Shown: piece after piece, positions 19,499 through 29,907 of the stretch
Position numbering within the stretch: the first letter of the stretch is position 1
Layout of the letters: each line of letters starts with the position of its first letter
DNA from: Nocardiopsis sp. FIRDI 009
Lineage (GTDB): Bacteria; Actinomycetota; Actinomycetes; Streptosporangiales; Streptosporangiaceae
Direction: 5' to 3'
Assembly (NCBI RefSeq): GCF_003386285.1
Contig: NZ_QPNC01000001.1
Span: forward strand, 271,958 to 335,957
DNA length: 64,000 nt
Notes under the pieces: model-generated
What the model saw: the letters and a program-made list of their open reading frames with translations, nothing else
Database searches by the model: none
Told to the model about the DNA's origin: nothing
Position numbers and translations under genes: made by a program

Positions 19499-21127
19499 AT
19501 GGCGGAGCTGACGATCCGGCCGGATGAGATCCGGGACGCGCTGCAGCGCTTCGTCCAGTCGTACGAGCCTGACGCCACCCGCGCGGAAGAGGTCGGAACC
19601 GTCACCTACTCCGGTGACGGCATCGCCCGCGTCGGTGGCCTTCCCTCGGCGATGGCGAACGAGCTGCTGAAGTTCGAGGACGGCACCCTGGGCCTGGCCC
19701 AGAACCTGGAGATCGGTGAGATCGGTGCTGTCGTGCTGGGCGACTTCACCAACATCGAGGAGGGCCAGAAGGTGCGCCGCACCGGCCAGGTCCTCTCGGT
19801 GCCGGTGGGTGACAACTTCCTTGGCCGCGTGGTGGACCCCCTGGGCGCCCCCATCGACGGCAAGGGCGAGATCGAGACGACCGAGCGGCGTGAGCTGGAG
19901 CTCCAGGCCGCGACGGTGATGGAGCGCAAGCCGGTCCACGAGCCGCTCCAGACCGGTATCAAGGCGATCGACACCATGACCCCCGTCGGGCGCGGGCAGC
20001 GCCAGCTGGTCATCGGTGACCGCCAGACCGGTAAGACCGCGGTCTGCATCGACGCGATCATCAACCAGAAGGCCAACTGGGAGTCGGGCGACCCCGACAA
20101 GCAGGTGCGCTGCATCTACGTCGCGATCGGCCAGAAGGGCTCGACGATCGCCGGTGTGCGCGGCGCCCTGGAGGAGGCCGGCGCGATGGAGTACACCACC
20201 ATCGTCGCCGCTCCGGCCTCCGACCCCGCGGGCTTCAAGTACCTTGCCCCCTACACCGGTTCGGCCCTCGGCCAGCACTGGATGTACCAGGGCAAGCACG
20301 TCCTCATCGTCTTCGACGACCTGACCAAGCAGGCCGAGGCCTACCGCGCCGTGTCCCTGCTGCTGCGCCGCCCGCCGGGCCGTGAGGCCTACCCGGGTGA
20401 CGTCTTCTACCTGCACTCCCGTCTCCTGGAGCGCTGCGCCAAGCTCTCCGACGAGATGGGCAAGGGCTCGATGACCGCGCTGCCGATCATCGAGACCAAG
20501 GCGGGCGACGTCTCGGCGTACATCCCCACCAACGTCATCTCCATCACCGACGGCCAGGTCTTCCTGGAGAGCGACCTGTTCAACCAGGGTCAGCGCCCGG
20601 CCATCAACGTCGGTGTCTCGGTCTCCCGTGTCGGTGGCGCGGCCCAGACCAAGGCGACCAAGAGCGTCTCCGGTACGCTCCGGCTCAGCCTGGCGCAGTA
20701 CCGCGAGCTGGAGGCGTTCTCCGCCTTCGGCTCCGACCTGGACGCGGTCTCCAAGCAGCAGCTGGAGCGCGGCGCCCGGATGATGGAGCTGCTCAAGCAG
20801 GGCCAGTACTCCCCGTTCTCCATGGAGAAGACGGTCGTGTCCATCTGGGCCGGTACCACCGGCAAGCTGGACGACGTCCCGGTCGAGGACGTGCGCCGCT
20901 TCGAGGAGGACTTCCTGGCCTACGTCGACCGCGAGCACGCGGGCGTCCTCGCCAGCATCCGTGACAGCGGCAAGTTCGAGGACGAGGACAAGAAGGCCCT
21001 CGAAGGCGCCATCGAGAAGTTCAAGCAGGGCTTCAAGACCTCCGCCGGCACGATGCTGGGCGCCGAGGCGCTGGACGAGGAGAAGGTCGGCCAGGAGACC
21101 ATCAAGGTCGCCAAGGGCGGGAAGTAA
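19499..21127 (+). CDS. atpA: ATP synthase F1 subunit alpha
   Basis: Non-catalytic nucleotide-binding subunit. 542 residues. P-loop GDRQTGKT at 173-180; the arginine finger is in the [13 protein letters not shown] segment. N-terminal beta-barrel includes [22 protein letters not shown] Lys/Glu-rich C-terminal extension ends [13 protein letters not shown]. Three bases separate its stop from atpG. Confidence 0.97.
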   Translation: MAELTIRPDEIRDALQRFVQSYEPDATRAEEVGTVTYSGDGIARVGGLPSAMANELLKFEDGTLGLAQNLEIGEIGAVVLGDFTNIEEGQKVRRTGQVLSVPVGDNFLGRVVDPLGAPIDGKGEIETTERRELELQAATVMERKPVHEPLQTGIKAIDTMTPVGRGQRQLVIGDRQTGKTAVCIDAIINQKANWESGDPDKQVRCIYVAIGQKGSTIAGVRGALEEAGAMEYTTIVAAPASDPAGFKYLAPYTGSALGQHWMYQGKHVLIVFDDLTKQAEAYRAVSLLLRRPPGREAYPGDVFYLHSRLLERCAKLSDEMGKGSMTALPIIETKAGDVSAYIPTNVISITDGQVFLESDLFNQGQRPAINVGVSVSRVGGAAQTKATKSVSGTLRLSLAQYRELEAFSAFGSDLDAVSKQQLERGARMMELLKQGQYSPFSMEKTVVSIWAGTTGKLDDVPVEDVRRFEEDFLAYVDREHAGVLASIRDSGKFEDEDKKALEGAIEKFKQGFKTSAGTMLGAEALDEEKVGQETIKVAKGGK

Positions 21128-21130
21128 CCC

Positions 21131-23493
<2,363 letters not shown>

Positions 23494-23574
23494 TTGTTCT
23501 TGCGGGCGGGTCGACTCCGTGCCATACGGCGTCGATCCGCCCGAACTCGCCCGCTAGCCGAGGAGTTTGTGGCA

Positions 23575-23964
23575 GTGTCGAAGAAGCTTTTCGTCGAGAT
23601 CGTCTCTCCCGAACGTGAGGTTTGGGCGGGCGAGGGCGACATGGTCATCGCCAAGACCGTCGACGGCGAGATCGGTGTGCAGCCGGGGCACCTGCCCGTG
23701 CTCGCGCTCCTGGCCCAGGACGCGGTCGTCCGTGTCCTGGGGGCGCGCGAGACCGGCGAGGTGCGGGCGGCCGCGCACGGCGGTTTCGTGTCGGTCACCG
23801 GTGAGGGCCGGGTCTCCATCCTCGCCGAGACCGCCGAGCTGGCGGAGGACGTCGACGTGGACCGTGCGCGCGCAGCGCTGTCGAGCGCGACCGAGGAGGG
23901 CGACACCGACGCCCTGAGCCGCGCCCGCAGCCGCCTGCGCGCCGCTGGCGAGGACGTCGCCTAG
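23575..23964 (+). CDS. atpC: ATP synthase F1 subunit epsilon
   Basis: Rotor subunit that also inhibits hydrolysis. 129 residues: N-terminal beta-sandwich (KKLFVEIVSPEREVWAGEGDMVIAK, GEIGVQPGHLPVLALL) and a short C-terminal helical pair. GTG 23575 is chosen because CGAGGAG is 9 nt upstream; GTG 23569 is possible. Last gene of the synthase operon; DUF2550 follows 23 bp later. Confidence 0.95.
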   Translation: MSKKLFVEIVSPEREVWAGEGDMVIAKTVDGEIGVQPGHLPVLALLAQDAVVRVLGARETGEVRAAAHGGFVSVTGEGRVSILAETAELAEDVDVDRARAALSSATEEGDTDALSRARSRLRAAGEDVA

Positions 23965-23987
23965 CGAACCTGGGACCGAGGGGGGAC

Positions 23988-24488
23988 ATGGAGCAGAGGG
24001 AATCCGCTCTGGCGGGCATGGTCTCGTGGCCGGGGTCGGCGCAGTGGGTCGCCCTCGTCCTGCTCCTGGCCCTCCTCGCGGTGCTCGCCGCCGTCACCCT
24101 GCGCCGGTGGTTCCTGGTACGGCGCGGCGGGGCCGTGGAGTGTTATCTGCGCGCCCCCGGTGTACGGGGCCGCCGGGGCTCCTGGCGTATCGGTTTCGGC
24201 CGGTACGGCACGGAGAGCCTGGGCTGGTTCCCGATCTTCTCGCTCAGACCGCGGCCGACAGCGATGCTGTCGCGCCGCGGTCTCGTCGTTGTGGGGCGTC
24301 GGTCCCCCGACGAGGACGACCGCGTCCACCTGCCGGGCGACGTGAGCGTCCTCCAGGTCGCCTGGACGGGCTCGGACGGCGCGGATCCGCTGGAGCCCGA
24401 GTTCGAGATCGCGATGGGCGACGCCGCGCTGACCGGTTTCCTGTCCTGGATGGAGTCGATGCCTCCGGGAACGCAGTGGGAGGCGTGA
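23988..24488 (+). CDS. DUF2550 family membrane protein
   Basis: 166 residues: one N-terminal membrane helix (about 18-40, WVALVLLLALLAVLAAVTL) and then a soluble domain with RRGGAVECYLRAP and WRIGFGRYGTESLGWFPIFSLRPRP. Proteins of this kind follow atpC throughout actinobacteria; I know of no defined function. The tight spacing suggests it rides on the atp transcript. Confidence 0.85.
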   Translation: MEQRESALAGMVSWPGSAQWVALVLLLALLAVLAAVTLRRWFLVRRGGAVECYLRAPGVRGRRGSWRIGFGRYGTESLGWFPIFSLRPRPTAMLSRRGLVVVGRRSPDEDDRVHLPGDVSVLQVAWTGSDGADPLEPEFEIAMGDAALTGFLSWMESMPPGTQWEA

Positions 24489-24520
24489 GTGTCGTCCTTC
24501 ACAGCGGTTCCCGGGGCACC

Positions 24521-24526
24521 TAGGGT
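24521..24526 (+). promoter_or_regulatory. -10 box of a leaderless promoter (thiamine-binding-type gene)
   Basis: TAGGGT ends 6 nt before the ATG at 24533, and the intervening bases (GGCCCC) are no ribosome-binding site. Confidence 0.55.
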
Positions 24527-24532
24527 GGCCCC

Positions 24533-24826
24533 ATGATCGTCGCTTTCTCTGTGACCCCGCTCGGTACGGACGAGCACATCGCCCCCGCCGTCGCCCGCGC
24601 GGTGAAGGTGGTACGCGACAGCGGGCTGCCCAACGAGACCACGTCCATGTTCACCAGCATCGAGGGCGAGTGGGACGAGGTGATGGACGTGGTCAAGCGC
24701 GCGGTCGAGGCGGCCGGTCAGGGCGCCCACCGCATCAGTCTCACCCTCAAGGCGGACATCCGCGAGGGGGTGGTCGACGGCCTGCACAGCAAGGTGGAGG
24801 CCGTCGAACGCGAACTCGCGCGGTGA
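24533..24826 (+). CDS. MTH1187/YqgV-family thiamine-binding protein
   Basis: 97 residues with the ferredoxin-like fold of UPF0045: strand MIVAFSVTPLGTDEH, helix VARAVKVVRDSGL, FTSIEGEWDEVMDVVKRAVE and the closing strand RISLTLKADIREG. Family members bind thiamine in the cytoplasm; the physiological role is unsettled. It appears leaderless and faces the convergent adenosyltransferase gene. No thi-box riboswitch is visible upstream. Confidence 0.85.
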   Translation: MIVAFSVTPLGTDEHIAPAVARAVKVVRDSGLPNETTSMFTSIEGEWDEVMDVVKRAVEAAGQGAHRISLTLKADIREGVVDGLHSKVEAVERELAR

Positions 24827-24854
24827 CCGCCTTCGGGCACCGCCGGGGTCCCCG

Positions 24855-24900
24855 GGACGGGTCGAGCCGCTGGCGAGGAACGGGCGAGGACCGCATGGGC
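24855..24900 (-). repeat. Dispersed intergenic repeat, partial copy C
   Basis: CGGGTCGAGCCGC-TGGCGAGGAACGGGCGA matches the right part of copy A (CGAGTCGAGCCGCG-TGGCGAGGAACGAGCGA, from 6245) at about 27 of 30 positions, in the same orientation. The remainder of the element is not recognisable here. Sits in the convergent gap before the adenosyltransferase gene. Confidence 0.5.
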
Positions 24901-24904
24901 GGGG

Positions 24905-25501
24905 CTAGCGCTCCCCGCCGGGCTTCCACAGGATCTCGTCGCCGTCGCCGGCCACGTACCGGCCGAGGATGAACAACAGGTCCGACAGGCGGTTGAGGTA
25001 CTGGGCGGTGAGCGGGTTGACGGTGTCGCCGTGCTCCTCGATCGCCGCCCACACGCTGCGTTCGGCCCTGCGGACCACGATGCGCGCGGTGTGCAGCAGC
25101 GCGACCGTGGGGGAGCCTCCGGGGAGGATGAAGCTGCGCAGCGTGGGCAGCTCCGCGTTGTAGGTGTCGCAGGCCTTCTCCAACCGGGTGACGTACTCCG
25201 GGAGAACGCGCAGCGGCGGGAACTCCGGGTCGGGCACGATCGGCGTGGACAGGTCGGCCCCGAGGTCGAAGAGTTCGTTCTGCACCCGGGTGAGCAGGGA
25301 GCGCACGTCGTCGGGGACCTCGCCCAGGGCCAGAGCGACGCCGATGGCGGCGTTGGCTTCCTCGGTGTCGGCGTATCCGACCAGCCGTGTGTCGTTCTTG
25401 CTGGTCCGGCTCATGTCGCCGAGCGCGGTGGTGCCCTGGTCCCCGGTGCGGGTGTAGATCTTCGACAGCACGACCGGTGTGTCCGTGTCCCGTTTGGTCA
25501 T
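24905..25501 (-). CDS. PduO-type cob(I)alamin adenosyltransferase
   Basis: Transfers adenosyl from ATP to cob(I)alamin, giving the cofactor of acyl-CoA mutases such as IcmA encoded in this window. 198 residues. N-terminal ATP motif IYTRTGDQGTTALGD, conserved NAAIGVAL, and the VVRRAERSVWA helix with LNRLSDLLFILGRY, all diagnostic of the PduO trimer. TAGGCT ends 6 nt before the ATG on the minus strand, so the message is probably leaderless. Confidence 0.94.
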   Translation of the reverse strand: MTKRDTDTPVVLSKIYTRTGDQGTTALGDMSRTSKNDTRLVGYADTEEANAAIGVALALGEVPDDVRSLLTRVQNELFDLGADLSTPIVPDPEFPPLRVLPEYVTRLEKACDTYNAELPTLRSFILPGGSPTVALLHTARIVVRRAERSVWAAIEEHGDTVNPLTAQYLNRLSDLLFILGRYVAGDGDEILWKPGGER

Positions 25502-25507
25502 GGACCC

Positions 25508-25513
25508 AGCCTA
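25508..25513 (-). promoter_or_regulatory. -10 box of a leaderless promoter (adenosyltransferase)
   Basis: TAGGCT on the minus strand, 6 nt before the ATG at 25501. Confidence 0.55.
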
Positions 25514-25770
25514 TGCCCGGACCGCTCGACCGCCCGGATCGCCCGACCACCGGAGCCCTGTCGGGGTGGTATGGCGGTGGCGTGCTGGTAGTCGTGTGAC
25601 GGAGGATAACTGTTCCGCATCAAGGGGTGAAGGTGACCCATGTCACTGGTACCTTGTTGCACACAGGGAGCTACTCAACGTAGTTTCCGCACGGTGTCCG
25701 TATCGGCGATCCCGAGTGGATGATGATGAGGGGGGCCACCCGGGCACGCCGTGGAGGGGGAGGCACCGTT
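25514..25770. other. Intergenic, no gene seen
   Basis: About 260 bp between the adenosyltransferase promoter and the peptidase terminator. An open + frame crosses it, but the predicted product is arginine/proline-rich without family resemblance and the local GC drops near 25590-25700. Nothing else is recognisable. Confidence 0.4.
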
Positions 25771-25815
25771 CGGGGCGGGTGGCGTGGAACCGGGGGGTTC
25801 ACGCCACCCGCCCCG
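25771..25815. terminator. Large hairpin after the M28 peptidase gene
   Basis: A 16-bp perfect inverted repeat, CGGGGCGGGTGGCGTG (25771-25786) and its complement (25800-25815), extended by GAAC/GTTC across one bulge. It lies 120 bp beyond the end of the minus-strand peptidase gene. Confidence 0.75.
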
Positions 25816-25936
25816 CCGTGTACCGGTCGCGGTGGGTACCCGTCGGCCGTCGGATGCGGGCGCCGCCGAGGATGGGACACCCCGACGGCGTCCGAGCACC
25901 GGGCCCGCGCGCGGCGAAGGCCCGGAACGGCGCGGT

Positions 25937-27532
25937 CTAGCGGACCCAGTCCTCACCCAGGCGGGCGAAGTCCGGAGCCGCGGCGGTCCGGAACACGCCG
26001 TTCACCGGCAGGGTGCTCTCCGCGAAGAACTCGACGCCGTGGGCGCCCGCGGCGGACAGCTCAGCCAGGGAGTCGCTGTTGACGTGCTCCAGCGTGTCCT
26101 CGGCCGTGTGGTAGTACGGGTCGAAGGTCTCCCCGGCCGTGCCGCCGTACCACTCCACCTGCTCTTCGGTCTTGACGCCGTCGGCGCCGCTGAACAGGCC
26201 GCCGATCGGGATCCCGGCGAGGGCGAACGCCCGGTAGTCGGTGCGCCCGCTCAGCACGCCGGGCTCGCTGACCTGGCCCTGGGAGTCGAAGTACTCCTCG
26301 AAGACCTGGGCGATCGCACCCGAGCCGGACGGCGCGGGCTCGGAGTCGGCCAGCTCGCCGCCGCCGTCCAGGACGAAGCGGGCGTAGTTGCTGGAGCCGA
26401 TCATGTCGAAGTTGAGGTAGAGCGCGATGTCGTCGAGTTCGCTCTCGCTCAGCCCCTCCACGTACCGGGTCGAGCCGACCAGACCGCTCTCCTCGGTGCC
26501 CCAGAAGGCGAAGCGCACCTTGTTGTTGGGCGGGGCCTGCTCGGCGAGCTGGATGGCGGTCTCCAGCACGAACGCCGTGCCGCTGCCGTTGTCGTTGATC
26601 CCCGGACCCTCCTCGACGCTGTCGAGGTGGCCGCCCACGACCACGACGTTGTCGTCGCGTCCGCGTTCGGTCTCCGCCAGGATGTTGAAGGACTCACGGG
26701 TCTCGACGGTCGAGTCGACCATCACCCGCAGCTCCAGGGCCTCCCCGGCGGCCAGCAGGTCGGCGCCCGCGGTGCCGGACACCCCCAGGACCGGGATCTC
26801 CGACGGCTCGCTGACCGTGCCCGCGAAGAGCTCGTCGGAGCTGTTGACCACCAGGATCGCCGACGCGCCCGCGTCGGCGGCGTTCTGGGTCTTCTGCGCG
26901 AAGGTGCACGCGCCGCGCATGGTGACCGCGACGGCGCCCGCCGGGAAGCCCGCGAAGTCGTCGGCGGTGCAGCCGCTGTCGCCGCTGTCGACGTCCACCG
27001 GGACGCCGGGGGCGGTCACGTCCCCCGCCGCCGAGTAGCTCATGGTGAGGTAGTCGGTCCCGCTCACCAGGTCGACCCGGTCGGGGGCGGTCTGGCTGAG
27101 GACGGCCTCGGAGTTCTCCTCCCAGGAGGTGTACTCGTAGGTGTCGCGGTAGGGCTCGTACCCGGCCCGCTCCAGCTGGTCCTCGACGTACAGCGCGGCG
27201 ACGTCGTAGCCGGGCGTCGCCGAGGCGCGGTTGCCGCCGTTGTAGTGGGCGATGACGGCGAGGTTCTCCAGGTGCTGTTCGATCGCCTCGGCGGTCACCG
27301 CCTCCGACAGTGAGTCCGGGCCGCGGCCGGGAACGTTCGCGTGGTCGGGGACGCGGGCGTGGTCGGGCGGTCCCGGTTCCCCGCCGGGGGCGGCGTGGGC
27401 GGGCGCTCCGGCCGCGAGGGTTCCGGCGGCCATCAGCACGGCCATGAGTCCGGCCGTCGTCGTACGCCGGGCCGTGGGGGAGGGGGAGTCCCCCCGGCGG
27501 TGTCGTCGAACGCGGTCATGGGTCGGTCGCAA
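25937..27532 (-). CDS. Secreted M28 aminopeptidase with PA domain
   Basis: Zinc exopeptidase resembling Streptomyces griseus aminopeptidase. 531 residues. Signal peptide: basic start with ARRTTT, hydrophobic core, AHA cleavage near 47. A protease-associated domain (about 170-270, CTFAQKTQNAADAGASAILVVN) is inserted before the core. Zinc ligands: His and Asp in GGHLDSVEEGPGINDNGSG, Glu in GTEESGL, Asp in FDMIGSS, His in YYHTAEDTLEHV. The TTG at 27532 is chosen because GGAGGAGG lies 6-7 nt upstream; the open frame runs further but carries no such site. Confidence 0.9.
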   Translation of the reverse strand: MRPTHDRVRRHRRGDSPSPTARRTTTAGLMAVLMAAGTLAAGAPAHAAPGGEPGPPDHARVPDHANVPGRGPDSLSEAVTAEAIEQHLENLAVIAHYNGGNRASATPGYDVAALYVEDQLERAGYEPYRDTYEYTSWEENSEAVLSQTAPDRVDLVSGTDYLTMSYSAAGDVTAPGVPVDVDSGDSGCTADDFAGFPAGAVAVTMRGACTFAQKTQNAADAGASAILVVNSSDELFAGTVSEPSEIPVLGVSGTAGADLLAAGEALELRVMVDSTVETRESFNILAETERGRDDNVVVVGGHLDSVEEGPGINDNGSGTAFVLETAIQLAEQAPPNNKVRFAFWGTEESGLVGSTRYVEGLSESELDDIALYLNFDMIGSSNYARFVLDGGGELADSEPAPSGSGAIAQVFEEYFDSQGQVSEPGVLSGRTDYRAFALAGIPIGGLFSGADGVKTEEQVEWYGGTAGETFDPYYHTAEDTLEHVNSDSLAELSAAGAHGVEFFAESTLPVNGVFRTAAAPDFARLGEDWVR

Positions 27533-27756
27533 CGAGCCTCCTCCGTCGTACGGGGCCGTCGCACCGCGGGCGCGGGGGACGGGTACCCGTGGTGGGTGTG
27601 GCGACCGGTGCAGCCTGTCACCGGACGGAGGCACGGGCAAGGAGTGGTGGGGGAAATTGCCACAATCAGCCACGGGTCTTACGTTCGGCTGATCACTGTG
27701 GTTGGATAGAGGGCTCGATCCGAGCAGAACGTCTGACGCGCCTGGCGTCTGGCCGG
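27533..27756. other. Upstream region of the M28 gene
   Basis: 224 bp holding the strong ribosome site at 27536-27544 and presumably the peptidase promoter. TCAGCCACGGGTCTTACGTTCGG near 27665-27690 is relatively AT-rich. No gene. Confidence 0.3.
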
Positions 27757-28416
27757 TCAGTCGTCGGCGTCGCGCTGGTGCTTGCGCCGCTTGTACCTGA
27801 CGTCCACTCCGCCCATGACGGCGATACCGCGAACGTGCACGATCGGCGCGTCGGGGGCGGCCGGTCGACTCTGCCCGCGACCACCGCCGAACCCGCCCAT
27901 GATCGGTAGGCCGTGCACCCGTACCTCGATGTCGTCGGGGGCGACGATGTCGATGCCGCCCATGACGCACCCGGCCCAGATGGTGGTCTCACGCTGGGTG
28001 AACCGGGCCTCGCGCAGATCGAGGTCGACCCCGCCCATGCAGGTCGCGGCGACGAAGTTGTTCGGGACCACCCAGTTCCCGGAGCGGTCGGCGCCGCCCA
28101 TGACCGCGATCGCCACGCGGCTGGTGGGTTCGGCCGCGGTGACGCGCCGGGCGCCGTGCAGGGACTGGGGGGAGGTGGGGGGCATCGCGGGGGCGGCGTC
28201 CCCGCCGGGCGCGGGCAGGTCCTCGGTGAGGGGGACGAGTTCACCGAGCGTCTTGGCGCGGTAGAGCGCCTCCAGGCGCTCGCTGTGCTCTTCGGGGTCG
28301 AGGCGGCCCTCGGCGAGGGCCTCGCGGAGTTGGTGCGCGACGGCGTCACGGTCGGCGTCGGAGGCGCGCATCCGACCCTCGCCCGAGGGGGTGATCTCGT
28401 TCATCTGCTCCACCAT
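27757..28416 (-). CDS. DUF1707 protein with LiaF-like C-terminal domain
   Basis: 219 residues. The DUF1707 segment (about 14-65) carries MRASDADRDAVAHQLREALAEGRLDPEEHSERLEALYRAKT. The C-terminal half is a right-handed beta repeat with recurrent MGG motifs (IAVMGGADRSG, CMGGVDLDLREA, VMGGIDIVAP, IMGGFGG, VMGGVDVRY), as in the LiaF/cell-wall-active antibiotic response domain. No membrane segment. Probably involved in envelope stress sensing; inferred from family only. ATG at 28416, with a second ATG at 28404 possible. Confidence 0.85.
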   Translation of the reverse strand: MVEQMNEITPSGEGRMRASDADRDAVAHQLREALAEGRLDPEEHSERLEALYRAKTLGELVPLTEDLPAPGGDAAPAMPPTSPQSLHGARRVTAAEPTSRVAIAVMGGADRSGNWVVPNNFVAATCMGGVDLDLREARFTQRETTIWAGCVMGGIDIVAPDDIEVRVHGLPIMGGFGGGRGQSRPAAPDAPIVHVRGIAVMGGVDVRYKRRKHQRDADD

Positions 28417-28490
28417 AGTTCGATTGTCCCGGCGCCGGGATCCCCCTCGCATCGGGGACGCTCCCTGATCCGCCCCTGATCCGGCGCCGC

Positions 28491-28643
28491 TCACGCACCG
28501 GGGAGCAGACCGCGTCGGATGGCCTGGCTGACGGCCGCCGTGCGGTCGGCCGCCCCCAGTGTGTCGTAGGCGCGCATCAGGCGTGTCTTGACCGTGGTCG
28601 CGCTGATGTGCAGGACCCGGCCGATCTCGGCGTTGGTGCGTCC
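28491..28643 (-). pseudogene. LuxR-type HTH fragment
   Basis: The minus strand reads RTNAEIGRVLHISATTVKTRLMRAYDTLGAADRTAAVSQA and stops at TGA 28493-28491. This is the C-terminal recognition part of a NarL/LuxR response regulator. The receiver domain and first HTH helix are missing. It is fused head-on to an ABC ATPase fragment in another frame, so neither is functional. Confidence 0.8.
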
Positions 28644-28646
28644 GCC

Positions 28647-28960
28647 GGCTGACGGCCGCCGGCCAGAACGCCCGGCGGTCCTCGGGGCCGAACCCCCTGG
28701 TCGGTTCGTCGAGGAGGAGGGGTCCGGGGCGGCCCACGATGCCCGGGGTGACGTCGAGACGGCGGCGCCGCTGCCCTGCTGAGAGCGTGTCCCCCCGCGC
28801 GTCGGCTCGTTCGGTCAGACCGCCCAGGGCGAGCGCCCCGGCGGTGCCAGGCGGGCGCGGACAGTACCCGGTGAAGTGCCGGACCACGGCGCCGACGGTC
28901 AGCCGGGGCTCGGTGTCGCGCCGCCGCACGACGCCGGTCCGCGACCGCCAGCCGGGCCCC
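28647..28960 (-). pseudogene. ABC transporter ATPase fragment
   Basis: The minus strand encodes EPRLTVGAVVRHFTGYCPRP, then TLSAGQRRRRLDV (signature) and PLLLDEPTRGFGPEDRRAFW (Walker B and D-loop). Walker A, the start and the H-loop are absent. The segment resembles antibiotic-efflux type ATPases, which often sit beside LuxR-type response regulators. A 14-bp sequence, GGCTGACGGCCGCC, occurs both at its end (28647-28660) and in the LuxR fragment (28526-28539). Confidence 0.8.
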
Positions 28961-28999
28961 GCCCGGTGTCCTCCGAGGACACGACGACCGGGGAGGGAG

Positions 29000-29686
29000 T
29001 CAGAACAGTCGCAGGGTGTCGGGTTCGATCCCGCGCAGCTCGTCGTAGTCGAGGACCACGCAGGAGATCCCGCGGTCCTCCGCGAGTACGCGCGCCTGCG
29101 GTTTGATCTCCTGGGCGGCGAACACGCCGCGCACGGGGGCCAGCGTCGGGTCCCGGTTGAGCAGCTCCAGGTAGCGGGTCAGCTGTTCGACGCCGTCGAT
29201 GTCGCCGCGCCGCTTGAGCTCCACGGCCACGGTGGCGTTCTCGCCGTCGCGGCACAGAATGTCGACCGGGCCGATCGCGGTGGGGTACTCGCGGCGGATC
29301 AGCGTGTAGCCCTCGCCGAGCGTGGTGATGTGCTCGGCGAGCAGCTCCTGGAGATGCGCCTCGACGCCGTCCTTCTGGAGGCCGGGGTCCTTGCCGAGTT
29401 CGTGCGAGGTGTCGTGCATGACCTCCTCGACGGTCAGCACGAGCTTCTCACCGGACTTGCCGTGGGTGACCGTCCAGATGTCGGGGCCGTCGGCGACGGT
29501 CTCCTCGCGGAGCTTGCACGGCGGGTTCATCCAGTTGAGCGGCTTGAACGCGCGGTCGTCGGCATGGATGGACACGCTCCCGTCCGCCTTGATGAGGATC
29601 AGGCGGGGAGCCATGGGCAGGTGGGCGGTGAGGCGGCCGACGTAGTCGACGCTGCACCGGGCGATGACGAGACGCACGGCGGACAC
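29000..29686 (-). CDS. nucS: Mismatch-specific endonuclease NucS (EndoMS)
   Basis: Cuts both strands at mismatches and is the core of mismatch repair in actinobacteria lacking MutS/MutL. 228 residues: N-terminal dimerisation domain ([25 protein letters not shown]-like LNWMNPP) and C-terminal RecB-like nuclease with [37 protein letters not shown], containing the Asp, Glu and Lys of the active site. GTG 29686 has GGAAGG upstream; homologs begin at or just after it. Divergent from the hydroxyacyl-CoA dehydrogenase gene. Confidence 0.95.
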   Translation of the reverse strand: MSAVRLVIARCSVDYVGRLTAHLPMAPRLILIKADGSVSIHADDRAFKPLNWMNPPCKLREETVADGPDIWTVTHGKSGEKLVLTVEEVMHDTSHELGKDPGLQKDGVEAHLQELLAEHITTLGEGYTLIRREYPTAIGPVDILCRDGENATVAVELKRRGDIDGVEQLTRYLELLNRDPTLAPVRGVFAAQEIKPQARVLAEDRGISCVVLDYDELRGIEPDTLRLF

Positions 29687-29755
29687 GTTACCGCCTTCCG
29701 TGGAGCCCACGGGCCGGAAATCGGGTGACACCGTCCACGCCGGTGCCGCCCGCAT

Positions 29756-29773
29756 GGTTACTGGAGAGTAACC
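29756..29773. promoter_or_regulatory. Palindrome in the nucS / dehydrogenase divergent region
   Basis: GGTTACT and AGTAACC flank GGAG, a perfect 7-bp inverted repeat, 70 bp from the nucS start and 135 bp from the dehydrogenase start. The shape suits a TetR-type repressor of fatty-acid genes; the assignment is inference. Confidence 0.5.
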
Positions 29774-29894
29774 TTGGGCTGGCGGCCCCGCCCCGAACCC
29801 CGACCGCGTGTCGCGGTCGTCGGACCACTGGCGGGGCGGGGCCGCGGGCCAGAAAATGCGTGGTCCCGCCCCCGTGCCGGACCACGCGTCCGTC

Positions 29895-29900
29895 TAAGGT
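29895..29900 (+). promoter_or_regulatory. -10 box of a leaderless promoter (hydroxyacyl-CoA dehydrogenase)
   Basis: TAAGGT lies 7 nt before the ATG at 29908; GGGGCGC between them is close to a ribosome site but too near the start. Confidence 0.5.
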
Positions 29901-29907
29901 GGGGCGC

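Noticed and set aside
24489..24532. TPP riboswitch before the thiamine-binding-type gene
   Set aside because: The gap is only 44 bp and the message appears leaderless.
25479..25940. 153-codon frame between adenosyltransferase and peptidase genes
   Set aside because: Arginine/proline-rich, overlaps a promoter and a terminator, and resembles no family.
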